64,000 nt of DNA, from assembly GCA_041395525.1 (NCBI GenBank), contig JAWLAH010000003.1:186001-250000 (forward strand), given 5' to 3'. Below, piece after piece: positions 26,758 through 35,648 of this stretch (position 1 is the first letter of the stretch; the number at the start of each line of letters is the position of its first letter). The translations under genes and the position numbers were made by a program. The DNA is from CADEED01 sp020442965 (GTDB lineage Bacteria > Pseudomonadota > Gammaproteobacteria > Steroidobacterales > Steroidobacteraceae). A model generated the notes under the pieces. It had not been told where the DNA came from. It did not search any database and was given only the letters and a program-made list of their open reading frames with translations.

Positions 26758-27464
26758 GAGTTGTCGCTCGGAATGGTCAGGCCGCGCTGAACTGCGGGCC
26801 TTGCAAGTCCGCGGTGCAGCCACGCTGCGACGCTGCTGAAGCGCTCGAAGCCGACAAGATCGCCAGCGTCGTAGAAGCCGATGAGGTTATGCACCATGCC
26901 GAGCATGGCAATGTCGGCGATCGAGAAGGCATCGGCGACGAACCAGTCACGCCCGGCGAGGTGCGCGTCCATCACACCAAGCAGACGCGCGCTCTCAGCG
27001 ACGTAGCGTTCAAGCGCGCGCTTGTCGTCCCACTCTCGCCCCTCGAACTTGTGGAAGTATCCTACCTGCCCGAACATCGGGCCGATATGACCGACCTGGA
27101 AGAACACCCATTGCGTCGCATGCCAGCGCTCCGCTGGGTCCGCGGGTAACAGCTTGCCGGTCTTTTCTGCGAGATAGTGAAGGATCGCGCCCGATTCAAA
27201 CAGTGCTAACGGTTCGCCGTTTGGGCCGTCAGGATCGATGATCGCGGGAATCTTGCCGTTGGGATTGAGGCTCAAGAACGCATCCGTGCGCTGATCTGCC
27301 GCGCTGAAGTCAATGCGATGTACCTCGTACGGCAGTCGCGTTTCCTCGAGCATGATCGATACCTTCACGCCGTTCGGTGTCGGTAGCGAATAGAGTTGCA
27401 GCCGGTCGGCATGTTGTGCGGGCCAGCGGCGCGTGATGGCGAAATCACTCAGCGTTCGTGTCAC
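26754..27464 (-). CDS. Glutathione S-transferase, Nu-class (YghU/YfcG-like)
   Basis: A 236-residue thioredoxin-fold transferase or disulfide reductase. The N-terminal domain has LYSLPTPNGVKVSIMLEE and the glutathione-binding block NPNGKIPAIIDPDG ... LFESGAILHYLAEK; the TPNG segment is typical of YghU/Ure2-like Nu-class enzymes. The C-terminal helical domain includes QWVFFQVGHIGPMFGQ and DAFSIADIAMLGMV (the N-capping box region). Cytoplasmic, no signal. It lies 9 nt downstream of the SDR gene and overlaps the broken SRPBCC gene by 4 nt. Confidence 0.9.
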   Translation of the reverse strand: MTRTLSDFAITRRWPAQHADRLQLYSLPTPNGVKVSIMLEETRLPYEVHRIDFSAADQRTDAFLSLNPNGKIPAIIDPDGPNGEPLALFESGAILHYLAEKTGKLLPADPAERWHATQWVFFQVGHIGPMFGQVGYFHKFEGREWDDKRALERYVAESARLLGVMDAHLAGRDWFVADAFSIADIAMLGMVHNLIGFYDAGDLVGFERFSSVAAWLHRGLARPAVQRGLTIPSDNS

Positions 27465-27473
27465 GGTTCGTCC

Positions 27474-28274
27474 TCAGAACGGTACGATCGTGCCGTCGAG
27501 CGACAGGAGTTTCGCGTCCTGGTCGTTGAGGCCGTCGATGACGCGGATGAGCGCCCGGGCCGCCTCGTCCGGCGGCTTTCCGCGGCCGCTGTAGCCGCTG
27601 TCGCGCAGCATCTGCGTCTCGACCTCGCCGGGCACGAGCAAGCCCACTTTGATGCCCCTCGAACGCACGTCGGCCTGCAAAGCGCGCATGCCGAGATCGA
27701 GACTCGCCTTGCTCATGCGGTAGAACACGAGCCCGCCGAAGCGCGCGGCGAGGGTTACCGAGCCGATGCCGCTCGTGAGTGCGATGATCTTTTTCTGGTC
27801 GCCCGCGAGTACGTTGTCGAGAAATGCCTGCGACATCACAAGCGGCGCATAGGCGTTCACCCGCATGATCTGCTCGAACATCGGGTAGTCGAACGTCTTG
27901 CCCAAGGACTGCTTGTCCGGCTCGCCTAGATATCCGGCGTTGTTGAGCAGCACGTCGATCGGCTGGCCCCGGTACTTCTGCGCGAGCGTCGCGATCGCCG
28001 CGTTGTCCGCGAGGTCCAACTTCTCGACCACGAGGTTGGCGTGCTGGAACGCCAGCTGCTGCAGCTCGGTCGCATTCGTTGGATCGCGTGCCGTGGCGAT
28101 AACCTTCCAGCCACTCTCGACGTACTGGCGCGTGAACTCGAGCCCGATGCCGCGATTCGCGCCCGTGACGAGCACAGTCGGTGGGCGTGTCGGCGGGTCT
28201 TCCGCAGCCGACGTGGCCGACGATCCGAGGGCGGCGAGCGCCAGCGCGAGCAGCGTTGCGAACATCTTCCTCAT
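27474..28274 (-). CDS. Exported short-chain dehydrogenase/reductase
   Basis: A 266-residue SDR preceded by a signal peptide: MRKMFATLLALALAALGSSA with an Ala-x-Ala site near residues 22-24. The Rossmann motif is TGANRGIG, the NNAG motif is present, and the catalytic Ser, Tyr and Lys are in ALTSGIGSV and FYRMSKASLD. The ATG at 28274 is preceded by a GGAGAA Shine-Dalgarno, supporting this start over an upstream in-frame codon. An SDR with a signal peptide is unusual, since NAD(P)H is not expected in the periplasm; it may be a Tat-independent oddity, or the hydrophobic N-terminus may act as a membrane anchor. It leads the SDR-GST run. Confidence 0.88.
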   Translation of the reverse strand: MRKMFATLLALALAALGSSATSAAEDPPTRPPTVLVTGANRGIGLEFTRQYVESGWKVIATARDPTNATELQQLAFQHANLVVEKLDLADNAAIATLAQKYRGQPIDVLLNNAGYLGEPDKQSLGKTFDYPMFEQIMRVNAYAPLVMSQAFLDNVLAGDQKKIIALTSGIGSVTLAARFGGLVFYRMSKASLDLGMRALQADVRSRGIKVGLLVPGEVETQMLRDSGYSGRGKPPDEAARALIRVIDGLNDQDAKLLSLDGTIVPF

Positions 28275-28641
28275 GCGATTCTCCGTTGGTTCTCGTGCGG
28301 TCGCGCTGGGATTCGGGGTATCGATTGGCAGGCCCAGCCGTACCCGCAAGTTTGACTTGCCGCATCAGTACGTCAACGCCCATATCGCGACGCAACGCGC
28401 TGTCCGCCGGGCAACGCGGCACCCGGCCGACGCCCGGAGCAAGACATCCGCCGGATAGGTTGCGCTGCTTTCCCATGAGTCGCTGAGCGGTAGCGCGCTA
28501 CAATCCCAAGCGTAGATCATGCGCAAGCTGGAATTGAACAATGCTGCGGATACGACTCAGCAGCTCGGTCTGCCGCGACGACGACACGCAACGTGATTCC
28601 TCGCAGATCGGTGCAGCGGTGGCGGTCGTAGAATTCGACGG
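28275..28641. promoter_or_regulatory. Divergent intergenic region ahead of the aryl-polyene cluster
   Basis: A 367-bp gap between the reverse-strand SDR gene and the first forward gene of the pigment cluster. It should hold promoters for both. A TACAAT hexamer at 28497-28502 resembles a -10 element but its -35 is poor. A 25-codon frame from the ATG at 28518 (MRKLELNNAADTTQQL) has no recognisable match. I see no strong operator or riboswitch. Confidence 0.35.
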
Positions 28642-29352
28642 GTGAAGCGCTTGCTCACGTTGCTCGCATCGATACTCGCGGTGGTCGCCTATCCCGCGCT
28701 GGTGCATGTTGCGAGCGTAATGCATAGCCCGATGCTGGCGGCCGCTGCCACGCTGGTCCTCGCAGCGCTGTTGCTCGCACCCGCGCTACGCCGCCCGGCG
28801 CCCTGGGCCTGGGGGTTGTTGTTAGTCATCGGGGCTGGCCTGGTACTGCTCGCGCAGCGGCCAGCCGGTTTGTGGTTGCCGCTGTACCTGCCGCCGGTGC
28901 TTCTCCCAGCGCTGATCGCCGTGGTCTTCGGACGAACACTCCGCGCCGGACGCAAGCCGCTGACACTGCAGTTCGCCGAGATCATTCATGGCCCGGACGA
29001 TCCGCTACCGCCGACAGTCGCCGGCTACGCGCGCAATCTGAACATCGCGTGGACTGCATTGTTGGCGAGCATCGCCAGCGTGAGCCTGGTTCTCGCCCTG
29101 ATCGCAGTGCCGGAGGGTATCCTGCAGCAGGCTGGCTTCGAGCCTGCGTTGCACGTTCGCCATGCAACCTGGTCCCTGTTCGCGAATGTTCTGAACTATC
29201 TCGTGATCGGCGGATTCGTGATTCTGGAGCATGCATACCGCCGCATGCGGTTCCCGGAAATGCAGCATCACAATTTGGCGGAGTCCGTGCGGCGAATGGC
29301 CGCCGCTGCACCGCGCTTGTTAGGTAAAGACGGTCACCTGGAGCGCTCATGA
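28642..29352 (+). CDS. COG4648 multi-span membrane protein of aryl-polyene cluster
   Basis: A 236-residue inner-membrane protein with a GTG start at 28642 and about five to six hydrophobic segments (roughly residues 5-24, 30-47, 53-69, 75-92, 130-150 and 180-197). A basic cytoplasmic end follows (YRRMRFPEMQHHN). It resembles the COG4648 family found almost only in aryl-polyene clusters, where it is assumed to act in transport or assembly; its biochemical role is unproven. The stop overlaps the next gene by 4 nt (ATGA). First gene of a six-gene forward run. Confidence 0.8.
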   Translation: MKRLLTLLASILAVVAYPALVHVASVMHSPMLAAAATLVLAALLLAPALRRPAPWAWGLLLVIGAGLVLLAQRPAGLWLPLYLPPVLLPALIAVVFGRTLRAGRKPLTLQFAEIIHGPDDPLPPTVAGYARNLNIAWTALLASIASVSLVLALIAVPEGILQQAGFEPALHVRHATWSLFANVLNYLVIGGFVILEHAYRRMRFPEMQHHNLAESVRRMAAAAPRLLGKDGHLERS

Positions 29353-29684
29353 GCGAAGCAGAACCCCTTGCCAGGACCGAGTGGCGAGACAGTTTCAGGA
29401 TCTCGGCAGATCATCCGGCGCTGCGCGGGCATTTTCCAGGCCTACCCGTCGTGCCAGGTGTGCTGCTCGTAACAACCGCCCTGGATGCGGCAGAGAGGCG
29501 TCTCGGCTCCGCGCTCGCGATCGATGGTATTCCGCAGGTCAAGTTTCTGCGACCGGTGCGCCCGGACGAAAGCGTCGATGTGACCTTCACCCTGACCGCA
29601 ACTCACCTGTCGCTCAAGTTCCGTTGCGTTGAACGCGAGGTCGCGAACGGCACGCTGAGTCTGCGGCGCGCCAACATCCAATGA
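29349..29684 (+). CDS. Hotdog-fold 3-hydroxyacyl-ACP dehydratase (ApeI-like)
   Basis: A 111-residue FabZ/FabA-like hotdog protein. The active-site region HPALRGHFPGLPVVPGVLLV has the family pattern HF-P-x-x-P-V-x-P-G-V with the catalytic His. It removes water from 3-hydroxyacyl-ACP to form the trans double bonds of the polyene. In the E. coli pathway two dehydratases, ApeI and ApeP, are described; the second here is at 33573. It overlaps its neighbours by 4 nt on each side, so it is tightly coupled in translation. Confidence 0.85.
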   Translation: MSEAEPLARTEWRDSFRISADHPALRGHFPGLPVVPGVLLVTTALDAAERRLGSALAIDGIPQVKFLRPVRPDESVDVTFTLTATHLSLKFRCVEREVANGTLSLRRANIQ

Positions 29685-30652
29685 ATACGACTTGGCGCAA
29701 TCGTCCAGAAGCTGGCGGACATTTCGCACTGCGCGTCGCGCGTTGGCTGATCTTCAATCTGGGCCGTACGGCGGTGCTCGTCCTGTCGTGGCCGGTCGCC
29801 CTGTATTTCATGCTCCGACGCGGTCCGGAGCGCCGCGCATCGCGCGCGTTCCTGACGCGTCTGCTCGGACGCCCCGCACGATTGGTCGACGTATTGCGCA
29901 ACTTTCACTACTTTACCTGCACGACCGTCGATCGCTTCTACCTGCTAGCGGGCCAATTTTGGCGTTTCGAACTGGAGTGCACCGGAATCGATCTACTACA
30001 CGACGCGCTGAACGAAGGACGCGGTGTGTTGATGGTGAGCGCGCATCTCGGGAGTTTTGACGCCCTGCGCGTGCTCGCGCTCCAACGTCCGGAGGTTGGC
30101 ATCCGCATTCTGCTGGATATCGAGCAGAATCCAGGCATCTCCGCGCTCTTGAACGAACTCAATCCTGCGCTGGCGGCCACTGTGCTGAATGCGCGTCAGT
30201 CGGGGCCCAGCCTGGCGCTCGCAATGAAGGAAGCACTCGACGACAATTGCATTGTGGCGACGTTGGGAGACCGCCTGCGCCCGGGTAATAGCCCAGTCGA
30301 GGTCGATTTTCTCGGTGCCGCCACCTCGCTGCCCGCCGCTCCGTGGCAGATGGCGGGTGTATTGAAAGTCCCGTTGATCGCTGCTTTTGGATTGTTCCGC
30401 GGCGGTAAACGCTATGAGATACATTTCGAGCGCCTTGAGGTACCACAGCAGTTCGAGCGTCGTGACCGCGCGCGCAATGTCGCGAACATGGCACAGCGAT
30501 TCGCCGACCGTCTCGCGCATTACGCAGGTATCGCGCCTTACAACTGGTTCAATTTCTATGAATTTTGGCCCGATGAGAACAAGAGTTCAAGAGCAGATCG
30601 TCTGGACGCTGCTAGCAGCGATGCTCAGCGGACCGCCGTCGATCGCCGCTGA
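29681..30652 (+). CDS. LpxL/HtrB-family lipid acyltransferase
   Basis: A 323-residue member of the lipid A late-acyltransferase family. It has an N-terminal amphipathic or hydrophobic segment (residues 20-45) and the HxxxxD-type motif in SAHLGSFD, with later family blocks ATLGDRLRPGNSP and PLIAAFGLFRGGKRYEIHFE. In aryl-polyene clusters such enzymes are thought to add a fatty acyl or the aryl-polyenoyl chain to the lipid carrier. Its 3' end runs about 80 nt into the LolA-like gene in another frame. The extra C-terminus (after NWFNFYEFWPDENK) is Ser/Asp/Arg-rich and may not be functional. Confidence 0.88.
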   Translation: MNTTWRNRPEAGGHFALRVARWLIFNLGRTAVLVLSWPVALYFMLRRGPERRASRAFLTRLLGRPARLVDVLRNFHYFTCTTVDRFYLLAGQFWRFELECTGIDLLHDALNEGRGVLMVSAHLGSFDALRVLALQRPEVGIRILLDIEQNPGISALLNELNPALAATVLNARQSGPSLALAMKEALDDNCIVATLGDRLRPGNSPVEVDFLGAATSLPAAPWQMAGVLKVPLIAAFGLFRGGKRYEIHFERLEVPQQFERRDRARNVANMAQRFADRLAHYAGIAPYNWFNFYEFWPDENKSSRADRLDAASSDAQRTAVDRR

Positions 30653-31226
30653 TTCAACGAGTGTCATTGCCGGGCTTGCCCGGCCACTGCCCGCGGTCAC
30701 GGCCTTTCGTGAGCTGCGATTCTCTTCCATGCTGAAGGAACCGGTTGTCGTTAGCGGCAAGCTCGAGATCGACGCGGCGGGCAACATGATCCGGCATGTG
30801 GAACTGCCCTTCGTCGAGACGACAACCATCACGGGTGATCGGGTCTCGATAGAGCGTGATGAGAATACGCGTGTATTCTCGTTGCGACGTGCACCTGAGT
30901 TGGAGAGCTTGCTGGCGGCGTTTCGCGCTTTGGTCTCTGGGGATTCAGCGACGCTGGACGAGAGTTTCGCGGTGAGCCTGGAGACAGGCTCCGCCGCCGC
31001 GAACTCTGCGAAGGACTGGCGCTTGGATCTGACGCCGAAGAGCCCTCGACTTGCGAAGCGAATTGCCCGGATTCTCGTGACGGGCGTGGGCGCCGAGCCA
31101 CACTGTCTCACCCTGCAGGAGCCAAGTCATGGTGGTAGTGTTCTATTGTTAGGGTCACTGGCTGCCGCCGAGTTACCCAAGCCGCCAAGTCGCGAACGTC
31201 TCGACGCCCTCTGTGCGGGCGGCTGA
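30573..31226 (+). CDS. LolA-like periplasmic carrier
   Basis: A protein of about 217 residues from the ATG at 30573 (MRTRVQEQIV, then a hydrophobic core and AIA cleavage region); another ATG lies 15 nt upstream. The body resembles LolA-type proteins of aryl-polyene clusters: FRELRFSSMLKEPVVVSGKLE near the N-terminus and a KDWRLDLTPKSP block before a beta-rich end. It is predicted to ferry the lipid-linked polyene across the periplasm to the outer membrane. It overlaps the acyltransferase gene by 80 nt and ends 16 nt before, or overlaps, the MMPL gene. Confidence 0.78.
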   Translation: MRTRVQEQIVWTLLAAMLSGPPSIAADSTSVIAGLARPLPAVTAFRELRFSSMLKEPVVVSGKLEIDAAGNMIRHVELPFVETTTITGDRVSIERDENTRVFSLRRAPELESLLAAFRALVSGDSATLDESFAVSLETGSAAANSAKDWRLDLTPKSPRLAKRIARILVTGVGAEPHCLTLQEPSHGGSVLLLGSLAAAELPKPPSRERLDALCAGG

Positions 31227-31242
31227 CCAGATCGACGACGGT

Positions 31243-33576
31243 ATGCACGCGCATCCCGGTCAGCGGACCATTCTTCTGACAATATGGCTGCTGGTTCTGA
31301 TCGCTCTGGGGTGGTGGGTGCGCGCCAATCTCGTCGTGGGCACGGACCTCAGGCTCTTCATGCCCGAGCCGACGAACGCGGAAGAGCGCTTCCTGCTGCA
31401 GGAGATCGGCGAGAGCCCTGGCTCGCGGCTCCTGCTGCTCGCGATTCGCGGCGATGAACCGGATCGGCTCGCACAGATCTCCACCGAGTTGGCCGATCGG
31501 CTGAGCGCAGACGATCAGAATCGACGCTCGATCTTCACTTTGATCGCAAATGGAGATAGCGAGCGCACGGTGATCCCGGATCGACTCCTGCCCTATCGCT
31601 ACTTGCTGACCGATGCGGCAACGCGCGGCAGCTTCACTGCCGAGTCTTTGCGACGAACATTGACGGAACGACTGCGTGATCTGTCATCTCCGGCGGCCGG
31701 CTCCATCGAGGCATGGATTGCGCGCGATCCGACACTCGAGGCTCTGCGGCTCGCTGATGCCTGGCTGCCCGCCCAGGAGCCGCAGCGCATTCAAGGCGTT
31801 TGGTTTGATTCGTCAGGACGCACGGCGCTACTTGTGGCGGAAACTCGCGCCGCGGCTTTCGACCCGACTCGGCAGGCCGCCGCGCTCGCAAGTATTCAGA
31901 GCAGCTTCGATGCGGCACGTGGCCAATCGCGCGCGCGATTGACGATCAGCGGGCCCGGCGCATTCTCGGTGTTCATGCAGCGGCACGTCAGTACCGAGGC
32001 GAGCAGTCGAGGCGTCATCGCGTCGATCGGCATGATCTTGCTACTGGTGCTGGCTTATCGTGATCTGCGGGTCGTGCTCGCAGGCCTCCTCCCGCTCGCG
32101 AGCGCAGCGCTCGCAGGGCTCGCGATCGTCACGCTGCAATTCGGGACCGTACATGGCATTACACTCGCCTTCGGCTTTACATTGTTAGGCGTCGCGCAGG
32201 ACTATCCGATACACCTCTTCAGTCACCGCCGCGCCGGGGAAACCGCGCTTGCGACCGCCAAACGTATCTGGCGACCCTTGCTTACGGGAGTAGCGAGCAC
32301 CTGTATCGCTTACCTGGCATTTCTCATCGCGGGCGTTGCAGGGCTGGCCCAACTAGGCTGGTTCACGGTGGCTGGATTGCTCGCCGCAGGATTGACGACA
32401 CGCTATCTGCTGCCCCGGTTGTTACCGGCCGAAACACGCGTAGTGGGTATGGGCAACGGGTTTCGCCGCCTTGCGGCAGTCATCGAGAGATTGCCGCGCG
32501 CCGTGTGGCCGACCTTGGCGCTGAGTGTCCTGGCGATTCTCGCGATAGTGACAAGCCGTACATCGCTGTGGGAAAACGATTTGTCGAAACTAACACCGGT
32601 GCCGGCTGAGTTGTTACAGGAAGACGCCGTTCTGCGGCGCGAGCTCGGTGCCCCGGATGTACGCTATCTGTTGGTCGACAGAGGCCGCACCGCAGAGGCT
32701 GCACTGGATCGGACAGCGAGTCGGAAATCCCGACTCGATGCGCTCGTCAAACACGGAGTCGTGGGTGGCTACGACAATGCGGCGCAGTATCTACCAAGTC
32801 GTGTGGTGCAGCTGCGGCGACGCAATGCCTTGCCAGATTCGGTTGCCTTGGAAGGCGCGCTGCGGCAGGCGAGTGTCAATCTGCCCTTCACGCTCGATGC
32901 GTTCGCGCCCTTTGTCGACGATGTGCGGGCCGCGCGTCAGCTTGCGCCACTAACAGTGGCGGACCTCAGCGGAACGCCGCTCGAACTGCGTGTCGGTGGC
33001 ATGCTGTTCGAGCGAGATGGCGAATGGATCGGTGTGACCACCTTCACGCGGGTCAGAGACGCAGCCGCGCTTGCGCGTGGCTTGCAGGACCTTGGTCCCG
33101 ACACGGCGTTCATAGACTTGAAGCGTGCCTCCGAGACACTGGTGACTCGACAGCGCGGGCACATACTGCGGAGCCTGGCGAGTGCGGCGTTCGCCCTGAT
33201 GCTCGTGATGGCTGTCACGCTGCGTCGGCCTGGTCGTGTCGTGCGTGTTCTACTACCTGCGCTCATTACGACGCTGGTGACCGTTGCCTGTCTGCAGCTG
33301 GTGGGCATCTCGCTCAGTCTGTTTCATTTGGTTGCATTGGCGCTTGCGGCTGGCTTGGGACTCGACTATGCCGTCTTCTTTGAACACACGTCGCTTGCCT
33401 CTGGTGAACAACGCCAGACGCTGCATTCTGTGCTGCTCTGCGCGACTTCAACATTGTTGGTGTTCGTCCTGTTGGCGACTTCGAGTGTGCCGGTGCTGCG
33501 CTCGATCGGCCTCACGGTGGCGATTGGCGTCGCCTGCAACTTCTTGCTTGCACTGATGATCAGTCGGCGCGTATGA
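31243..33576 (+). CDS. MMPL-family exporter of the aryl-polyene cluster
   Basis: A large RND/MMPL transporter of about 777 residues (ATG at 31243; an upstream GTG at 31213 overlaps the LolA gene). Topology: one N-terminal span (LLTIWLLVLIALGWWV), a soluble domain to about residue 240, five to six spans, a second soluble domain, then a further set of spans ending NFLLALMISRRV. Intramembrane GLGLDYAVFF and GVAQDYPIHLF carry the acidic residues expected for proton coupling. It probably moves the lipid-linked polyene or precursor from the inner membrane. It overlaps the next dehydratase gene by 4 nt. Confidence 0.9.
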   Translation: MHAHPGQRTILLTIWLLVLIALGWWVRANLVVGTDLRLFMPEPTNAEERFLLQEIGESPGSRLLLLAIRGDEPDRLAQISTELADRLSADDQNRRSIFTLIANGDSERTVIPDRLLPYRYLLTDAATRGSFTAESLRRTLTERLRDLSSPAAGSIEAWIARDPTLEALRLADAWLPAQEPQRIQGVWFDSSGRTALLVAETRAAAFDPTRQAAALASIQSSFDAARGQSRARLTISGPGAFSVFMQRHVSTEASSRGVIASIGMILLLVLAYRDLRVVLAGLLPLASAALAGLAIVTLQFGTVHGITLAFGFTLLGVAQDYPIHLFSHRRAGETALATAKRIWRPLLTGVASTCIAYLAFLIAGVAGLAQLGWFTVAGLLAAGLTTRYLLPRLLPAETRVVGMGNGFRRLAAVIERLPRAVWPTLALSVLAILAIVTSRTSLWENDLSKLTPVPAELLQEDAVLRRELGAPDVRYLLVDRGRTAEAALDRTASRKSRLDALVKHGVVGGYDNAAQYLPSRVVQLRRRNALPDSVALEGALRQASVNLPFTLDAFAPFVDDVRAARQLAPLTVADLSGTPLELRVGGMLFERDGEWIGVTTFTRVRDAAALARGLQDLGPDTAFIDLKRASETLVTRQRGHILRSLASAAFALMLVMAVTLRRPGRVVRVLLPALITTLVTVACLQLVGISLSLFHLVALALAAGLGLDYAVFFEHTSLASGEQRQTLHSVLLCATSTLLVFVLLATSSVPVLRSIGLTVAIGVACNFLLALMISRRV

Positions 33577-34025
33577 CCAGTTTGCCGTCGGTGCTTGGGC
33601 GCGAAGAAGTACTCAAGCTGATTCCGCATCAAGGCGACATGTGTCTACTGGATTCGGTTGCGGCCTGGCACGACGATTGGATCGAGGCGTGCACGCTGAC
33701 GCATCGATCGACGCCACATCCTCTGGCGAGCAACGGGCGGATTCGAGCGGTCAATCTCTGCGAGTACGGCGCACAGGCGATGGCGGTCCACGGTGGCCTC
33801 TTGTGCCGCAAGAGTGGCGTGCCAGTGCGACCTGGCTTGCTGGTCTCGCTGCGTGCGGTGAGCCTCTACTGTGATTTCATCGATACATTCACGGGCGAAC
33901 TCAAGGTGCGTGCGGATCGACTGCTCGTTCAACGCGACAGCTGGCAGTATGAGTTTCGCGTGATGCACGACGGTGTTCCGCTTGCCTCGGGACGTGCGGC
34001 AGTGGTGGCCCGAGCGGACGGCTGA
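33573..34025 (+). CDS. Hotdog-fold dehydratase (ApeP-like)
   Basis: A 150-residue hotdog protein. The N-terminal block LIPHQGDMCLLDSV is characteristic of the ApeP group, which differs from FabZ by lacking the HFPG loop. A later helix CEYGAQAMAVHGGLL carries the conserved acidic residue. With the ApeI-like enzyme it would form the dehydratase pair that builds the conjugated polyene. It ends the forward run and converges on the halogenase-like gene 15 nt away. In other systems this protein depends on an ApeI partner; that is inferred here. Confidence 0.83.
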   Translation: MTSLPSVLGREEVLKLIPHQGDMCLLDSVAAWHDDWIEACTLTHRSTPHPLASNGRIRAVNLCEYGAQAMAVHGGLLCRKSGVPVRPGLLVSLRAVSLYCDFIDTFTGELKVRADRLLVQRDSWQYEFRVMHDGVPLASGRAAVVARADG

Positions 34026-34040
34026 GGAGCCGTTCGGTTG

Positions 34041-35648
34041 TCATACCGTGTGTGCGAACAGCAGACGAGTCGGGGCCGCCGGTGTCTGGTCGGCAGGCTG
34101 TTGCAGCAGAGTCTGCAGTTCGCGTGCATCAATCGACGGGTCGTCTGCAAGTGCGGCCTGCAGGATCTCGACGGCGAGCACCCGCAACTGCGCCACGCTG
34201 CTGCGGATGCGCGCGCTCAGGGCCGCTGCGTCAAGTTGATCGAGCATGCTGCGATTGAGTGCGGCAAACCAAGCGAGCTTGGCCTGATCCAGCATGACGG
34301 GGCGATTGCTGCGCACGCTCACTAACGACCAGACTCGTAACAGCCGCTGCACCGCGATGTTGAGTTCGGTACCCTTACCCAGATCGGCGGGCAGATCGCC
34401 GAGCGCCGCGAGGTCAGTGAGCCGACGTTGATAGAAAAGCTGGCACAGGACGCCCCAATAGAAGGTGTAGTCCCACAGGACCTTGACTGGCAGTACTCTG
34501 GGGTCGCCAAGAATCCGGTATTGATCCTGATACAGCGGCAGCATGTTGTCGTAAAACGAGAAGTACATCCGTTCAAAGAGCCTGGCGTAGGGCGCGAACG
34601 CAATGCCCGCAGTATCCTTGGCGATCAAATCGGTGATGAACGTGTTGCTGATCGCAATGAAGTCGCTGCCAGGCGAATAGAACGGATCGAGAAAAATGCC
34701 CGCCTCGCCTGTGATCGCCCAACGATCGGAGCTGAATACCTGACTGCAACCGTAGGAAAAATCCTTGAAGAAGGCGAAATCCTGCAGTAGGTCCTGCTTG
34801 GACTTGAGATCCTGGGCGAGCCGCGGTTGATGGACCGTCAGCCACTGCATCGCACGCGCGAAGCTGTTCATCGTTCTAAGTGGATGCAGTCGTGCGTCCG
34901 CCACGATCCCCACCGAGTGCGAGCCTGAGGCGAGCGGGATCAACCACACCCAATAGCCGTCGCCTACCAGATGGTTGGTCGAGAGCCAGCGTGCGCGGGG
35001 CTGGCAGCGTGTGCGCCAAGCGTCATCCTGCGACCATTCGTCAATATCCACTTTGGCACCAATGCGGAACCAGACGGCATTGGCGTTGTGCCCATTCGGG
35101 CGTTGCAATCCGAGCCTGCGTTTCAGGATCTGCGCCCGGCCGCTCGCGTCGATCAGCCAGTCGCACTCGACTTCCTGCGGGCTGCCACGCCATGCGAACG
35201 CAATTCGATGCGTCGTGCCAGCCGATGCGACGTCGACACGGCTGACGACTGCCGCATCGAGGAACCGAACGCCGAGCTCGCGGGCCTGCTTGCCGAGGAA
35301 GTTCTCGAAGATGCCGCGATCAATCTGATAGCTCGGTACCGCCAGGTGTCGACTCGGCCCAAGTTCGGTGACCTGATCGAAATCGAGGCGACGATCGGAG
35401 AAGAAGAAGCGGAAGCCGAATTTGGGCAACTGGCATTCCGTCAGGTGCGGCTTCAGTCCGAGCACACTGGCGAAATACTCGGCGGCAATCTCGACCGATG
35501 ACTCGCCGACTTTATGGGTTGCTTCGGGTACCGGGTGCGTATTGCGCTCGAGAACCAGGATATCGAGGGTAGGCAAACGCTGCTTCAGCTGAATCGCGAG
35601 CGTCAGGCCGGCCAGTCCGCCACCCAGAATTGCGACGTCCGCCTTCAT
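34041..35648 (-). CDS. Flavin-dependent halogenase-like protein 1
   Basis: A 535-residue FAD protein. The N-terminus has the Rossmann motif ILGGGLAGL and an acidic strand end (VLERN). KVGESS follows, then DASGR, and importantly YWVWLIP, the WxWxIP motif typical of flavin-dependent halogenases and absent from most monooxygenases. A GEAGIFLDPFYSPGSDF block binds the flavin. The C-terminal 200 residues are helical and without clear family. Halogenases need reduced FAD from a separate reductase; none is in the cluster. It overlaps the chain-length-factor gene by 4 nt, so it belongs to the same transcript. It could also be an unusual oxidoreductase. Confidence 0.75.
   Translation of the reverse strand: MKADVAILGGGLAGLTLAIQLKQRLPTLDILVLERNTHPVPEATHKVGESSVEIAAEYFASVLGLKPHLTECQLPKFGFRFFFSDRRLDFDQVTELGPSRHLAVPSYQIDRGIFENFLGKQARELGVRFLDAAVVSRVDVASAGTTHRIAFAWRGSPQEVECDWLIDASGRAQILKRRLGLQRPNGHNANAVWFRIGAKVDIDEWSQDDAWRTRCQPRARWLSTNHLVGDGYWVWLIPLASGSHSVGIVADARLHPLRTMNSFARAMQWLTVHQPRLAQDLKSKQDLLQDFAFFKDFSYGCSQVFSSDRWAITGEAGIFLDPFYSPGSDFIAISNTFITDLIAKDTAGIAFAPYARLFERMYFSFYDNMLPLYQDQYRILGDPRVLPVKVLWDYTFYWGVLCQLFYQRRLTDLAALGDLPADLGKGTELNIAVQRLLRVWSLVSVRSNRPVMLDQAKLAWFAALNRSMLDQLDAAALSARIRSSVAQLRVLAVEILQAALADDPSIDARELQTLLQQPADQTPAAPTRLLFAHTV

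Noticed and set aside
28518..28595. 25-codon frame MRKLELNNAADTTQQL... ahead of the aryl-polyene cluster
   Set aside because: No ribosome binding site or known match; too short to support without conservation data.
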